Assembly: GCA_950295325.1 (NCBI GenBank)
Contig: OX485806.1
Span: 17,484,001-17,548,000, forward strand
Direction: 5' to 3'
From: Polytrichum commune
Lineage: Eukaryota > Streptophyta > Polytrichopsida > Polytrichales > Polytrichaceae
DNA: 64,000 nucleotides
Below are positions 13,131 to 23,864 of the stretch, in pieces. The position numbers were made by a program, and so were the translations under genes. The first letter of the stretch is position 1. Every line of letters begins with the position of its first letter. The notes beneath the pieces are model-generated. The model had not been told where the DNA came from and searched no databases. It worked only from the letters and a program-made list of their open reading frames with translations.

Positions 13131-13502
13131 ATACTTAGAGATACTTAGTCTATTAGAACTACATAATTTGTATCAACAAGAGATACTTAGCCTACTAAAA
13201 TTGCTTTGGTCTATAATGACAAAAGATACTTAGTCTACCATAGCTACTTGGAACTACAACAATGAGAGATACTTAGCGTACTAAAGCTACTTGGTCTACA
13301 AAGACAAGAGATAGGGTTAGTCTATAAGAACTATTTGGGACTACAATAACAAAAGATACTTAGTCTACTAGAGCTACTTGGAATTATAACAACAAATACT
13401 GAGCCTACTGGACCTACCTGGTCTATGACAACAAAAGATACTTAGCCTACTAGAGTACCCAATCTACAATGACAAGAGATACCTAATCTACTAGAGCTAC
13501 TT
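13131..13502. repeat. Minisatellite, about 43-bp unit, eight to nine copies
   Basis: GATACTTAG-type anchors occur at about 13141, 13183, 13227, 13270, 13311, 13357, 13397, 13439 and 13480, a period of 40-46 bases. The core of a unit reads AGATACTTAGTCTACTAGAG followed by CTACTTGG and a CTACAACAAC-like stretch. It ends exactly where the inverted-repeat element at 13503 begins. Confidence 0.75.
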
Positions 13503-13615
13503 GGGGGAAGGCTAAATCCCCTGTAGTAATGCACAGCTGGCTCGTGCGTGGTCACCGTGGCACATGGGCCCCACGGTGGTGCCTAGCCCATTTTACCCCC
13601 TAGGATAACAAATAT

Positions 13616-13686
13616 GGTGAAGTGCACTCAATATGGGATTTGTAGTCAAGCAACCATGTCCAACCATGCCCACACACATTAGTGTT
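13616..13686. repeat. 70-bp direct repeat, copy 1 (copy 2 at 14035-14105)
   Basis: The block from GGTGAAGTGCACTCAATATG to CACACACATTAGTGTT occurs here and at 14035-14105 with only a few substitutions, 419 bases apart. Copy 1 lies inside the inverted-repeat element, copy 2 outside it. Confidence 0.85.
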
Positions 13687-13744
13687 CCGGTGTTGTAGTG
13701 TTCCGACATTGTAGTGTTACGGCGTTGTAGTGTTCCGGCGTCTG
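13681..13744. repeat. Four-unit 16-bp tandem repeat
   Basis: Four units of the form AGTGTTCCGGCGTTGT follow directly: AGTGTTCCGGTGTTGT, AGTGTTCCGACATTGT, AGTGTTACGGCGTTGT and a partly diverged AGTGTTCCGGCGTCTG. Confidence 0.85.
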
Positions 13745-14034
13745 GGGTTCGAGGCATTGCACAATGTCCCGGGCATCAGCGAGTTACCACCGTATTTGTT
13801 ACCCTTGGGGGGTAAAATGGGCTAGGCCACATGCGAGCCAGTTGTGTGTTACGACATGGGATTTAGCCTTCTCCCAAAAATTATAACCTCAATGCTAACG
13901 AGGATTTTGTAATGTTTTTGACCTCCAAGTTAATTATGTGCTCCATTGATGGTTTCACTTCCGGAATGAAATCCCAATCAATTGCTTATTTACGAATTGG
14001 AAGTGCAGATATATATTGGATTTTAGACCTTGAA

Positions 14035-14105
14035 GGTGAAGTGCACTCAATATGGGATTTGTAGTCAAGCGGCCATGCCCAACCATGCCCACACACATTA
14101 GTGTT
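14035..14105. repeat. 70-bp direct repeat, copy 2
   Basis: Second copy of the block at 13616-13686. It has GCGGCCATGCCC where copy 1 has GCAACCATGTCC. Confidence 0.85.
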
Positions 14106-14156
14106 AAAGTTACTTGATTACTTGATTTCTATCACAAGGAGATTGAGGTAATAATT

Positions 14157-14332
14157 GAGCTAAAAGACAACTATGACACATGAAGAGGAAAAATACACTC
14201 GAAGAAGTATTTGTGACCTCAATTTATGTTAAGTAGTAACACTTGAGCTAAATAACAACTATGACACATGAAGAGGTGTGTCACACTCGAAGAAGTAATT
14301 GTGACCTCAATTAATGTTAAGTAGTAACACTT
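14157..14332. repeat. 88-bp tandem duplication
   Basis: Two adjacent units starting GAGCTAAA and ending AAGTAGTAACACTT differ at only about ten positions. The second copy has GAGGTGTGTCACACTCG where the first has GAGGAAAAATACACTCG. Confidence 0.88.
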
Positions 14333-14339
14333 GAAGACT

Positions 14340-16400
14340 TTTGCAACATATAGGGAGTTCAATAAAACCAAGATAAAAGGTTAAGAGTAATATTGAGTAG
14401 GTAAGAACCACTTGAAGAGATATCAGTACGAGAAACTTGCAAGTACTATGGAAAGTTCGATCATTGGTCTTACAAGCTAGAGGAGTTTTTGAAAGATTTC
14501 CATATCACCAACAACAAGAAGCCGTCAATAGAAACTAGAGGAAGGATAATAGCAATCAAGGAGAAGGATAGGTAGTTCGAATCATCTTAATAAAGACAAT
14601 TCACCAAGTCACTACAATACAATCAACCCTAGAAACAAGTGGAGGTAGTTGAGCTCTACATACTTATGTCAAGCAAGTGAACTTTTAAGGAATAAATGTT
14701 GTAGGAAGTAGCCGAGTTAGTTCTAGTCTTAGATTTGAGTAGTAGAGTTACACTCTTAGTTAAGTAGGGTAGATATTAGAGGATGTTTGTGAAAGAGATT
14801 TTGATATCCTTGTCAGAGGTTTTGCGTTGCATATTGAAGGAAAGGTTTGAAGAAACCAAATTTAAGACATTCTCATAGTGGTTGCATTCTTGCAAGTATG
14901 ATTAGATGCTTAGGATTACCAAACCACCTTTTTGCCTAACTTTATGATTGGTATAGGTTAGTGTCGTTAGATTGTGTGGCATGATAGTTGAAGGAGGCGT
15001 CTAACTAGGGTTGCAAGAAGGAAACTTTAACTCCATTGGGCGCACCCTTATCATGGGTATCTAATTATGGGTTATTTGGATTGTCAAAATGATAAAGCTT
15101 TCAACAAAGATGAATGGCCCTTCACAAGATTGAGCTCATGGTGTGGCACCACCTCCTTCACCACTGTGAGATTGCATGGAAGAGCATCCTTATGGAAAGG
15201 AAAGGAAAGGAAACAAGATGAAATTGATTTAAAAGTCCATGTGGCCAAATGGCTTATGGGCTAGGCTCATTGATACTTATGTACAATATGCCCAAGGTAG
15301 AGGTTGGTATCTCAAGCAATTTAACAAGCTTTGTTGAGTGCCCACATCCTCCCCAATTTGTTTTTTTTTCTTTTAAGAAACTACTTTGCGAAAATTTGGC
15401 AAAGCCTTCCTACTTTGGCATCATGGCATATAATAAACCAAAGACTCTATATCACTGAAACAAGTTCAAATAAACCATGAGTTTAGTAAAATATTCTAAC
15501 ATATTGCACCTCTTGAGTTTACAAATATGCACATATTAGTTCAATGAAATGTTTATTGGTTCCTTACACCCAATACTCGTTGAGTTTCCATATCCATTGA
15601 AATTTTGTCAAATCCTTGTTTATAATCCTTTGAATTAATCTCTCAAGGATACAAGAGAATTTAAAAGCTTGTTTGTAATGTCTTTCCAAAGTTGAAGTAT
15701 GTATATACTAGCTTCAAACTTAGTTTCCAAGGTAACCCTTTCATTGTGAATAATCTCAATTGTTGGCAAGTAAATCATTCATGGACACCATTTTTGTCAC
15801 CTTGGATTGATCCCAATCTTCCCAACATGACTCATGTGCATGGAGGTAGGACCCCTTTCACATTTCATTGTTTGTCCACAAAGTTTTTGACTGTGCTTAA
15901 AGCTATTTCACCCAATTATCTCCTTTACACTATGACACCAAATTTCACTTTATGATGTTAGTAGCAAAATCCTCGAAAGAGGTACAAAACTCCAGCCATG
16001 TTAGAATTATCTATAAAGTAACACTTTATTTGGTAATTGGAGATTTTTCATGATTTAGAGACTATTAAAGACATGGCTTTCAAGTAATGAACAAGAAAAT
16101 CACAAATTATATTCAATGTGACTAAATTCAGATGAAATAAAATAACTTGCATGGGCTGCGCCAATTAATTTGGCACAAATACATGTCATCATAATTAGAA
16201 ATTAAATTAAATCAAATTTCAAACCATTTGCATAAAATATAATAAGTTATGACATGTTGAAGGCAAATTGTGGTAAATGATTAGAAATTGCATGTATTGA
16301 ATGGCACTCAAGTACATAATATAAGGAATACCCATTGGTGTATTGAGGAGTTGCACCTTCAAATACATTAGATATCCAACCACGACCTACAGTCATAGAA
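14340..16400. other. Unassigned region
   Basis: No supported gene. Frames at 15067-15264 and 15692-15955 have no recognisable domain. Confidence 0.35.
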
Positions 16401-16410
16401 CTAGCATGCC

Positions 16411-16644
16411 CTACATGTTTGGAACGTTAATTGAACATGGATCTCCTAATTTATCAATAGCATTCACAACGGCTTCATTTTCTTTTGCTCTCATCGTTTC
16501 CACAACCTTGAAAATCTCATGCTCGCAATTGTAACCTCTGATTTGTATAGGAGTAGACGATGAATCGGCTATCCATATTTGAAGTGTAGGATGAGGAATT
16601 GGACGTGGAATTTGATGGCCTCTACGAAACCGAATGTCTTGCAC
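16411..16644 (-). pseudogene. Short coding-like frame of unknown function
   Basis: A 77-residue reverse frame ends in a coding-like stretch (CEHEIFKVVETMRAKENEAV, then NAIDKLGDPCSI). It lies about 0.8 kb from the FCP1-like phosphatase remnant and on the same strand, so both may derive from one captured or decayed gene. I do not recognise the family; it may be chance. Confidence 0.3.
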
Positions 16645-16649
16645 TTCTC

Positions 16650-17400
16650 CGGAGTGCTAAACATCCATCGGACTTGCAAGAAGTGGCCTTGAGGGTGCGC
16701 TCACCCAACAAAGAGGTTGTGGACGGGCGGTCCACACTTAAGAGTGGAGCAACCTAAGGACATGCGATCACACAATTAGATGAAGCGGGCAAAAAATGAG
16801 GAGAGATTTGGGATGGTTGTTCATAAAGAACACGGTAGGCAATGCGACATATGGAAACAAAGAAGGGAAAAATTTGCAAATTATGGGAAAGATTGCCAAC
16901 CTTCATCTTGGGGGGGGGGGAGTTGGTGTGTGTGAAGGCGATGACAAACACGGGTAAAGGGTGGCAAAATTGGAGCATTGACGGGGACGACAAGGACATT
17001 GACAAAGATGACGGGAACCTTGAGATCGACATGGAATTTGGGAATTGCATGGACACACTTCTCGTTGTAATGGTGAGAAGGGGATGGAACATTGGTGAGA
17101 CCCACAACCTTGGCACTGGTTTGTCCACAATTATGTCCTCAAGCTTGGGATCCTTGGAGTAATCCATGGTGAGGCAGCATCCACGGCGGAGATGTGGTAG
17201 AGTGAAGGGATAGGGAAGTTACTATTGCCGCGGGAAGGAGAACTCGGGGACTACGAAAATGCAGACGGGCCACGAACAGACGCTTGTGCCACATTTGGGG
17301 GAGTTGGATGATGCAACTATGAAAAAATAAACCACGTGAAAAAGGGTTTGGAGGGCAAATCATCAAATACGGACATGAGACTAGAAGATGCATATACACA
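16650..17400. other. Overlapping low-complexity frames, no supported gene
   Basis: Several overlapping frames on both strands are rich in Ser and Pro (minus strand) or Asp and Gly (plus strand). A run of G at about 16911-16920 interrupts them. Continuation of the phosphatase-like pseudogene is possible but unproven. Confidence 0.35.
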
Positions 17401-17412
17401 TAGGGTCAACAC

Positions 17413-18165
17413 TCAAATTTGATTTATTGAGCCATGTGAACTTTCCAAGGGCCTTATATACTTATGTAGGTTGAGAGGTTTATCACCAATTGGGTGGGAT
17501 AGGACAATATTGGGGAAATTATCATGGTGGTTCATGAGCCTCTTAATGTAGGGAATGAGCTCAACCTCTAGGAATGTGTCCTTCATGTTGCCTTTCCAAG
17601 AGATGGGGAAGATGATGGTGCATGTGGGGTTCCGGACACTCTTGGTTAAGCCACCAGTCGGCAAGAATACTACACAACGTGGGAATGGGGTCCCAAGGCT
17701 TGGACTTCAAGACTTTGAAACATTGTTGCTTGCCACCCACAACCACCTTTGAGACTAGCCTACCCCTCTCGTCGAGGAGCTCATTGCAAGACTTTTTCTT
17801 GTGAGTTGGGTGGGTGGGGGGGGGGGGGGGGGGAGACCAAACAACAACAAGGAGACGATGGGCTCGGTGTTTTTGAGCATCATGGAGCTCCACACTATCA
17901 CATGAGTGAAGTCTTGGACTTTGGGTAAGTAGCGTTGTAAGTTGGGACGAATTTGGACAACCTTATGGTTAATGAGAGTTTTCCCATCGTAGTCCATGTC
18001 TTGGGGGCTATGGAAACGGACTTGGGAAACATTTTGGACTTGCCTGGAGTGGCATAAGACCTCATTGAGGCAAAAAAATGATTGGTTTATGAGGGGGGCT
18101 TAGGTGTTGGTGTTGAGAGGGTGCGAGCTATCTCTAGGGGACCTTGTGGTAGACATTTTAACTAG
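17413..18165 (-). pseudogene. Broken FCP1-like (HAD family) protein phosphatase domain
   Basis: Reverse-strand frames together follow the FCP1/NLI-interacting-factor phosphatase fold. First comes VVQIRPNLQRYLPKVQDF, then VIVWSSMMLKNTEPIVSLL (the second HAD motif region, about 17860-17905). Next is ELLDERGRLVSKV and a KVLKSKPWDP stretch, then KSVRNPTCTIIFPISW (about 17600-17645), DTFLEVELIPYIKRL (about 17540-17580) and IGDKPL. In the family the KSVRNP-like segment follows a DD pair that binds magnesium; here TG stands in its place. The N-terminal DxDxT catalytic motif was not found. A stop, frame changes and an 18-base G run break the frame. It is a dead copy of a host nuclear-phosphatase-like gene. 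The domain assignment comes from recalled motif patterns only. Confidence 0.55.
17816..17833. repeat. Poly-G run inside the phosphatase pseudogene
   Basis: Eighteen consecutive G bases, read as a polyproline run on the reverse strand, break the domain between the WSSM segment and the ELLDERG segment. Confidence 0.9.
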
Positions 18166-18171
18166 GAACAT

Positions 18172-20006
18172 TGTGAGCCCAAATCGGTGCCCACATTGCA
18201 ACTTAACTTAAAACTACCCTTAGACATTATGATTGGCATGTGGTTGTGGTTACTTGGAAACTTGATAGGGTCTTGTGAATGAAGTTAGTTATAGTGAATG
18301 TTAGCGGTGTGATCTTCATTCGAGTAAAGAGAAAAGAAATAAAAAGAGAAGTGAAATCATTTTCATTAGAAGTAAGGACAAGACGGTGTAGAACCGGCTT
18401 AGGCTAAGTTATTGACTGTTTTGGGCATGGGGTTGTGTTCATTTTAGGGGAGGGGGTTAAGGATTAAAAGTGTTTTGGGTCAACCAAGCGGTAGGAGAAT
18501 TCAGCTGAATTCTCGTTAGGGCAGGGTAGCCTCGGGGATCAGGGGGCGGCCCTCTATTTTCTTCTCTCTCTCTCAGTAGTGCAACAGGGGGGAGGAGGAT
18601 GCTCGGGTTCCGGAGGATGGATTGCTGAGGATGGGGTTGACTCCTGCTTGGAGGATGAGGAAGGTGACGCTTCAGTCAGGCTTATAGGATTTGGTTCGGC
18701 GGGGAGTTGCAGCCCGAGACTGCTGCCGCATGGTCAGAATGAGGTTACTCCCACTGGAGCGGCACCGCAATTGATCTGTACAAGAAGGCTGGGTTTTTGG
18801 CGCTCCTGTTTCGATGGGTGAAAGTCTCAATTCGTAGATTGCTGGCCACGTGAACTGAGTTGTGTTTTTGAGGGTGTCCGGCCAACCGGCCGACTGGATC
18901 CAGGTGAGGAACATGGGAGAGTGAGCGAGGTGGCTTGAGCTTGCTCGGGGGTGGAGATTTATCCACTGGCAATGTCAACCTGAATCCATCAAGCATGGAA
19001 AGGGCCACAGTGTGAGGTGGCGGGCCCTCAGTCGGTGCAGAAGGCAATGTAGCAAGGCAAGCATGCGTGGACAGCAGAGTAGAGAGCCTTGCTCTCGGCA
19101 GTCGGAATCAAAGTACTTGGCGGCCAAGAGGGAGTGGGTGTGCATCCAAGGAGGGCTGACTAATTGCCAGAGCCATGCGACAATGCGACCATTTCGAGTA
19201 AGTGTTGGAGAGGTTCATCCAAGCATTAGGCGGTAGTCGCCGAACTGCTGCTGTGAAGGTGTGGTGCCTGAAGGCCAAAGGACTTGAGATCGAACCAGTT
19301 AAGCAACTATATTGAGGCCGAGCAGAGGGGGAGAAAGTGTGAGATCTCTGTGAAATCGGGGATCTCAGGGGGGTACCAGGTGGCCCTCGGCCATCCTCGA
19401 CGTGAAAATCTTTCAAGGCTCCAAGCCGGATTCCCACTGCAATTCGGTGGTGGTAGGGACAGAGGCTAGCAGGGATGGTCGAATGGCCTTAGAATTGAAG
19501 CTGGATGAATCGAAGAGTCAGGGAGGACTAGGGTAGCCACCTCGGACGGCTGAGGCCAAGCGAGAACCGGGCAGGGGTACAGTAAGGTAGCTAATACAAG
19601 GGAGTTGCGGGTCCGAGCTGAGAATGAGGCAATTAGTAAATCCAACTCAGGGATGTGACTTGGGTGTTTAATTAAGTAGGAAGGGTTATGGGGGACCACA
19701 CGCTTGAGTGGGTTGGCCTAATGCCATTAGCACATACGTAGTTTAGAATAATGTTGTAGCCATGGTTGTGGGAAGGGTTTTAGTAATTTAGGAGTGGATT
19801 TTGGAGGATGATGATCATGGGGATATGAAGTATTTCTCAATGCCTCAATCTTGTGCCATTTAAATAAAGATGTGTGCCTTGAGATTTACACTACTGTGAA
19901 GCATTGGAAGTTGAGTCACAAGTGCTAAGTCAAATAATTAATCACATGTGAGACATGGGCTCTCACCCGGACTACGACGCATAAGGGTGGGGGTTTATGG
20001 CTGACA
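18172..20006 (+). mobile_element. Solo LTR B (TGTGAGCCC family) with perfect 5-bp target duplication
   Basis: It starts TGTGAGCCCAAATCGGTGCC and ends GGGTTTATGGCTGACA, flanked by AACAT at 18167-18171 and 20007-20011. An AATAAAAAGAG motif sits 166 bases from the 5' end (18338-18348), farther in than in the other copies. A CT run follows at about 18563-18575. A possible polyadenylation signal AATAAA lies at 19863-19868. The 3' block reads GGCTCTCACCCGGACTACG then CGCATAAGGGTGGGGG. Length is 1835 bp. The open frames inside are GC-rich LTR sequence without domains. Confidence 0.9.
19863..19868 (+). promoter_or_regulatory. Possible polyadenylation signal of LTR B
   Basis: AATAAA about 140 bases before the LTR 3' end, the position also used by LTR C. 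Confidence 0.45.
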
Positions 20007-20195
20007 AACATGTCACAATACAAAACAAGGAAACAACAAGCATGAAAGAACTGACTATAATTGAAAAGACTAAAAATCATGCATCAAGAATATGAGAGAT
20101 AGACTACAACATTAGCATGCAAGGACATGTAGAGGTAGGCACATCTTATGCATAGGCAAATTCTCTCATGTGAGAGTGAATGCTATGGATCATCT

Positions 20196-21895
20196 TGTGA
20201 GGCCAAACCCATCACCCTTAAGCGTCCTAGTCCGGGTGATAGTTTTGAGAATCACATGCACTCCATAAGACTTGTGGTAGCGTGAAATGTAACCTCCATC
20301 TCATTGGGCACCCACGTTACTTAAAGTCATGTCATTTTATTAATGCTAGCCTCATGAATGGGTGGAGCGTTGGCCTTCTCAAGGGTCCAACCCTCAGCCT
20401 TGGCTACACACGCCCTTGATGATATTCTTCTTGAAGCCTTAGCTTTGGCCAAGGCTTTCTCATTAGTGATCTTAGCCTCCGTGAGGTTATGGCTTGTAGA
20501 CTCCATGTGGCAATTAAGTTTCTAATGTATTAATCCCCCATTGTCAACCCAAGGCCGTTCTGTGTGTGTGGAACCACACAACCCACCCTGGTATTTCACA
20601 TCAAGCTTAGCACTTCAATTTATTCCATAATAAGGACACAAGTGTTAAAGAACACTCTTCCCTATTCTATTGCTATCTCACCCCCTTGAACCATTGCTTA
20701 ACTACCCCCCTAGTCTAAAATATTTAACCCCACTATAACCTCGGCTCCTTTAGCTTTAGGTGGCAGCCACTTAATACTCTAGCTCTCGGCTGTTGGGCAG
20801 CACCTTGATACCCAACTTCTCAGTTGCGGGCAGCAACTTAATGCCAGCTCTCAGCTGCGGGCAGCCACTTGATACCAGCTCTCAGCTGTTGGGCAGCAAC
20901 TTAATACCAGCTCTCAGCTGCTGGGCAGCACCTTGATACCAGCTCTCAGCTGCGGGCAGCCACTTGATACCAACTCTCAGCTGCTGGGCAACAACTTAAT
21001 ACCAGCTCTCAGCTGTTGGGCAGCACCTTGATACCAACTCTCAGCTGTGGGCAACCACTTGATACCAACTCTCAGCTGCTGGGCAGCAACTTAATACCAG
21101 CTCTCAGCTGCGGGCATCAACTTAATACCAGCTCTCAGTTGCTGGGCAACAACTCGATACCCAGCTCTCAGCTGTTGGGCAACACCTTGACACCAGCTCT
21201 CAGCTGTGGGGCAACACCTTGATACCAGCTCTCAGCTGCTGGGTAGCAACTCGATATCCAGCTCTCAGCTGTTATTAAATCTCTAACAACCCCCCCCCCC
21301 CTAGCTAATTAATCAACCAAGCCTTACTAATCCTAATAAACTACTAAGTCCCACCTTAATCCACTATATTTCTAAGTTTCCCCCCCCTAATCACATATAT
21401 TTTCTACCACCCTACAACACACACTCACACACACACCTCTAAGAGGGAGAGAGAGAGAAAATGAGAGAGAGAGACTTTTCTTTGGAGAAGAGCAAGAGAA
21501 AAGGTAAGGAGCGGGAACTTAAGGAGAAGAGAGGATAAGGGAGGAAGATGAGAGATAGGGCATCCAATCACAACCCCTTAACCTTCTCCCCCTTAGTAGG
21601 ACCTCATCCTCTCCGCTAACCCTTCAACCCCTAAACCAACAAGAACATGTTCTAATTCAAACAATTAGATCAAGGGCACCTCCCCTTGCCTCATCAAACA
21701 CTACTCCTCTAATCAAAGCACTCCCTAATGTTACTAAGCTTCTAATTCATCACACAAAATGGCTTAAGGCCAAAACATAAATCCACACCAAACCTCACTC
21801 TTTTTATGCTTTTGATTGTTTCAATAACACTCCAAATGCAATTCTAAATAAATTCTAACCATAAAACAACTATGAGCACTCATTTTGGGCTCATA
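20196..21895 (-). mobile_element. Solo LTR E (TGTGAGCCC family), reverse strand, perfect 5-bp target duplication
   Basis: Read on the reverse strand it starts TATGAGCCCAAAATGAG (TG changed to TA) and ends GGTTTGGCCTCACA. CATCT flanks it at 20191-20195 and 21896-21900. The reverse complement of 21798-21808 gives CATAAAAAGAG, within 100 bases of the 5' end as in LTRs A, C and D. GA-rich runs lie at about 21447-21475. An array of 31-32-bp units (20780-21271) is present only in this copy. Length is 1700 bp. It lies tail to tail with LTR B, with only 189 bases between them. Confidence 0.87.
20780..21271. repeat. Minisatellite of 31-32-bp units inside LTR E
   Basis: About 15.5 units of the form CAGCTCTCAGCTGCTGGGCA followed by GCAACTTAATAC. 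Alternating variants end CCTTGATAC, CACTTGATAC or AACTTAATAC. Each unit carries the palindrome CAGCTG. A 68-residue frame across 21016-21222 is just this repeat translated and is not a gene. Confidence 0.93.
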
Positions 21896-21900
21896 CATCT

Positions 21901-23180
21901 ATGAACAAACATTTCGTGATTGGGGGATGAAGGGGGTGGTGTGCATCATTCACGAATGTTCATTTGTGAAAGGGACATCAACCAATGGCACCAAGCCTTC
22001 ATGAACGGTTGTTTGTGGAGGAAAATGGAATAGCATGTGGCATGTGGCACATATTTATGTCATGCATGCAAGACTCATGAAGACTAGCATGGTGCTTAAG
22101 AATGCTTGTTGGTAAACAAGATAAACATAGGAGCCCAATCTCAACATCAAATGCATTTTATAAATGAATATGGGGAGGCTTTGATTGGTCCTCCCTGATT
22201 GTTTACTCAATGTGGGCACTTGTTTTGGAGTTCCCTTGGATTCACTAGCTCTTGATGCACATTGTTTTTTTAGGCTCTTTTTCTTATTATCCCCTATGCT
22301 AACAAGCTAATGTATTTGGATATATTCATAGAGAAGGTGGTCAGTTTTCTAGTTGCCCAGTAGGCACTGAGGGTGTAGCCAGAGAATTGTATATCGAGGT
22401 TGAATGGCTTTACCTTGGATGGACTATTGGTACATGCATACACATTGGAAAATATGTGTTTCATATAATGAATTAAAAGGTTGACGTGGTCGTTATTATG
22501 GCCTTAATCTAAGACCACATATTGTAATTGGCTTTATGTGCTCTCTATTTCCCATGTCTTTACTTTCATTCACGGCTTGGGTAGGTTGCGAGGGTTGTTT
22601 AGCTAGTAGGTGAAGTGAAGCAAAAAAATCAATCTTTGTTTCTCTCTAGTATCGTTGGCCACTTCGACATGATGTCTTTCTTTGGGATATGTGTGTCATT
22701 GTCGTTGGCATCTATAATGCCAATTGGATTATGTGTCAGCTTTGCAAATTGCTTAATTACGGTTTTATTTGGTCTCACCATCTACACATAACAAAAATGT
22801 GGGAGCCTGATATTCATGTTCATCTACGTTTGTCCATGATATTTGATAACACTATTTGAATATCTTGTTGCTTCACAATAAATAAGAGATAAAAATGGAA
22901 ACATGAGCTAGCGTCCAAGAAACTGTAATGAGCGCTTGTTTGTCTATACTTGTAGATACTTGCATATGAACAATACGTTGCCCTTGCAATGGAAAATATA
23001 GGTACAAACGTTTGTTTGTAAATGTGTACCTTGACAGTATTAATTAAGGTAATTCATATTTGCTGATGTATCAATTGAGTCTACATTAGTTTATATTCTC
23101 TCAATAAATACAAAGGGCATTCATAATTGAATAACTAAAACTTGTTTGTATTTCTTAATAAAAACTTAATGCTCACAAAT
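21901..23180. other. Unassigned region with scattered palindromes
   Basis: Scattered near-palindromes such as CACGAATGTTCATTTGTG (about 21951), CATGAACGGTTGTTTGTGG (about 22000) and ACAAACGTTTGTTTGTAA (about 23004) relate to the ordered array that follows. No gene is visible. Confidence 0.45.
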
Positions 23181-23184
23181 GCTT

Positions 23185-23525
23185 GGAATGTAACACTTTA
23201 TTTACAAATGGGCATTCGTAACTTCTAATTATTTTTAAGTGCGCCATTTACGAACATCCGTTCGCTAGTGCTAAATTATATTAGTCTTCACCACGTTATT
23301 TACAAACAAATGTTTGTAAGTCCTAAAATATTTGTCTTCAATGCCTTATTTACGAATGGCCATTTGTAAGTTCTAAAATATATTACTCTACGTCACATTA
23401 CATACGAATGTCCGTTTGTAAGATCTAAAATAAAATTTTGTCAGTGCATTACTTATGAAAATTGTTCATAAGTTCATAATATATTTGTATGTTGCGGGTT
23501 ATTTATGAACAACTGTTCATAAATA
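23185..23525. repeat. Tandem array of ~50-bp units, each with a ~22-bp palindrome
   Basis: Seven units start near 23201, 23247, 23299, 23349, 23400, 23451 and 23501, a 46-52 base period. Each carries an imperfect palindrome of the form TTTACRAAYNNNYRTTYGTAAG, for example TTTACAAACAAATGTTTGTAAG split as two 11-base arms, TTTACGAATGG with CCATTTGTAAG, and TTATGAACAA with CTGTTCATAA. A spacer of CTAAAATATATT type separates units. The palindrome sequence drifts but its symmetry is kept. Confidence 0.85.
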
Positions 23526-23864
23526 TGCAGCGCTTCCGATGCATGTTGGGTGTTCTGTGCATTCAAAATTATATGTATATGTATATATACGTGATTTTTA
23601 AGCTGAAGGATTCCCCATTCTAATTGGTTTTGAAATAATATGCAAACATTGCTCTATAGGTGAGAATTTGTATAGCATTTAGTAGAAAAGACAATGTCAA
23701 TGCATCAAAACATAGTTTGAATTAAATTGACAAGATAGATTGCACCAAATGAAAGAGTTAGGACTGCTAAGATTGTAGAATCTAAAGAACAAGAATTGGG
23801 TGTCAAAATTGAGGAATTCAAATAGTCGGATCACAGGTAGATCACTTAGTGCATTTTAAAAACG

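Larger units (their letters stand above)
13503..13875. mobile_element. Inverted-repeat (fold-back) element at 13.5 kb
   Basis: The left end GGGGGAAGGCTAAATCCC matches the reverse complement of the right end, GGGAGAAGGCTAAATCCC. The inverted similarity continues about 100 bases (CTGGCTCG, CCTAGCCCATTTTACCCCC, AACAAATA(T/C)GGTG) with small indels. The element is about 373 bp. No clear target duplication is seen, so the superfamily is open; a Mutator-like or other MITE is possible. The centre holds one copy of a 70-bp direct repeat and a four-unit 16-bp array. Confidence 0.65.

Noticed and set aside
18579-19699. Overlapping open frames of 60-109 residues
   Set aside because: All lie inside solo LTR B, overlap on both strands and show no domain; GC-rich LTR sequence gives long chance frames.
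21016-21222. A repeat protein of 68 residues
   Set aside because: It is a translation of the 31-32-bp minisatellite in LTR E.
23185-23525. CRISPR array
   Set aside because: Regular palindromic units and ~50-bp spacing invite this, but both the palindromes and the spacers are diverged copies of one unit. No cas genes exist and the sequence is plant-like.
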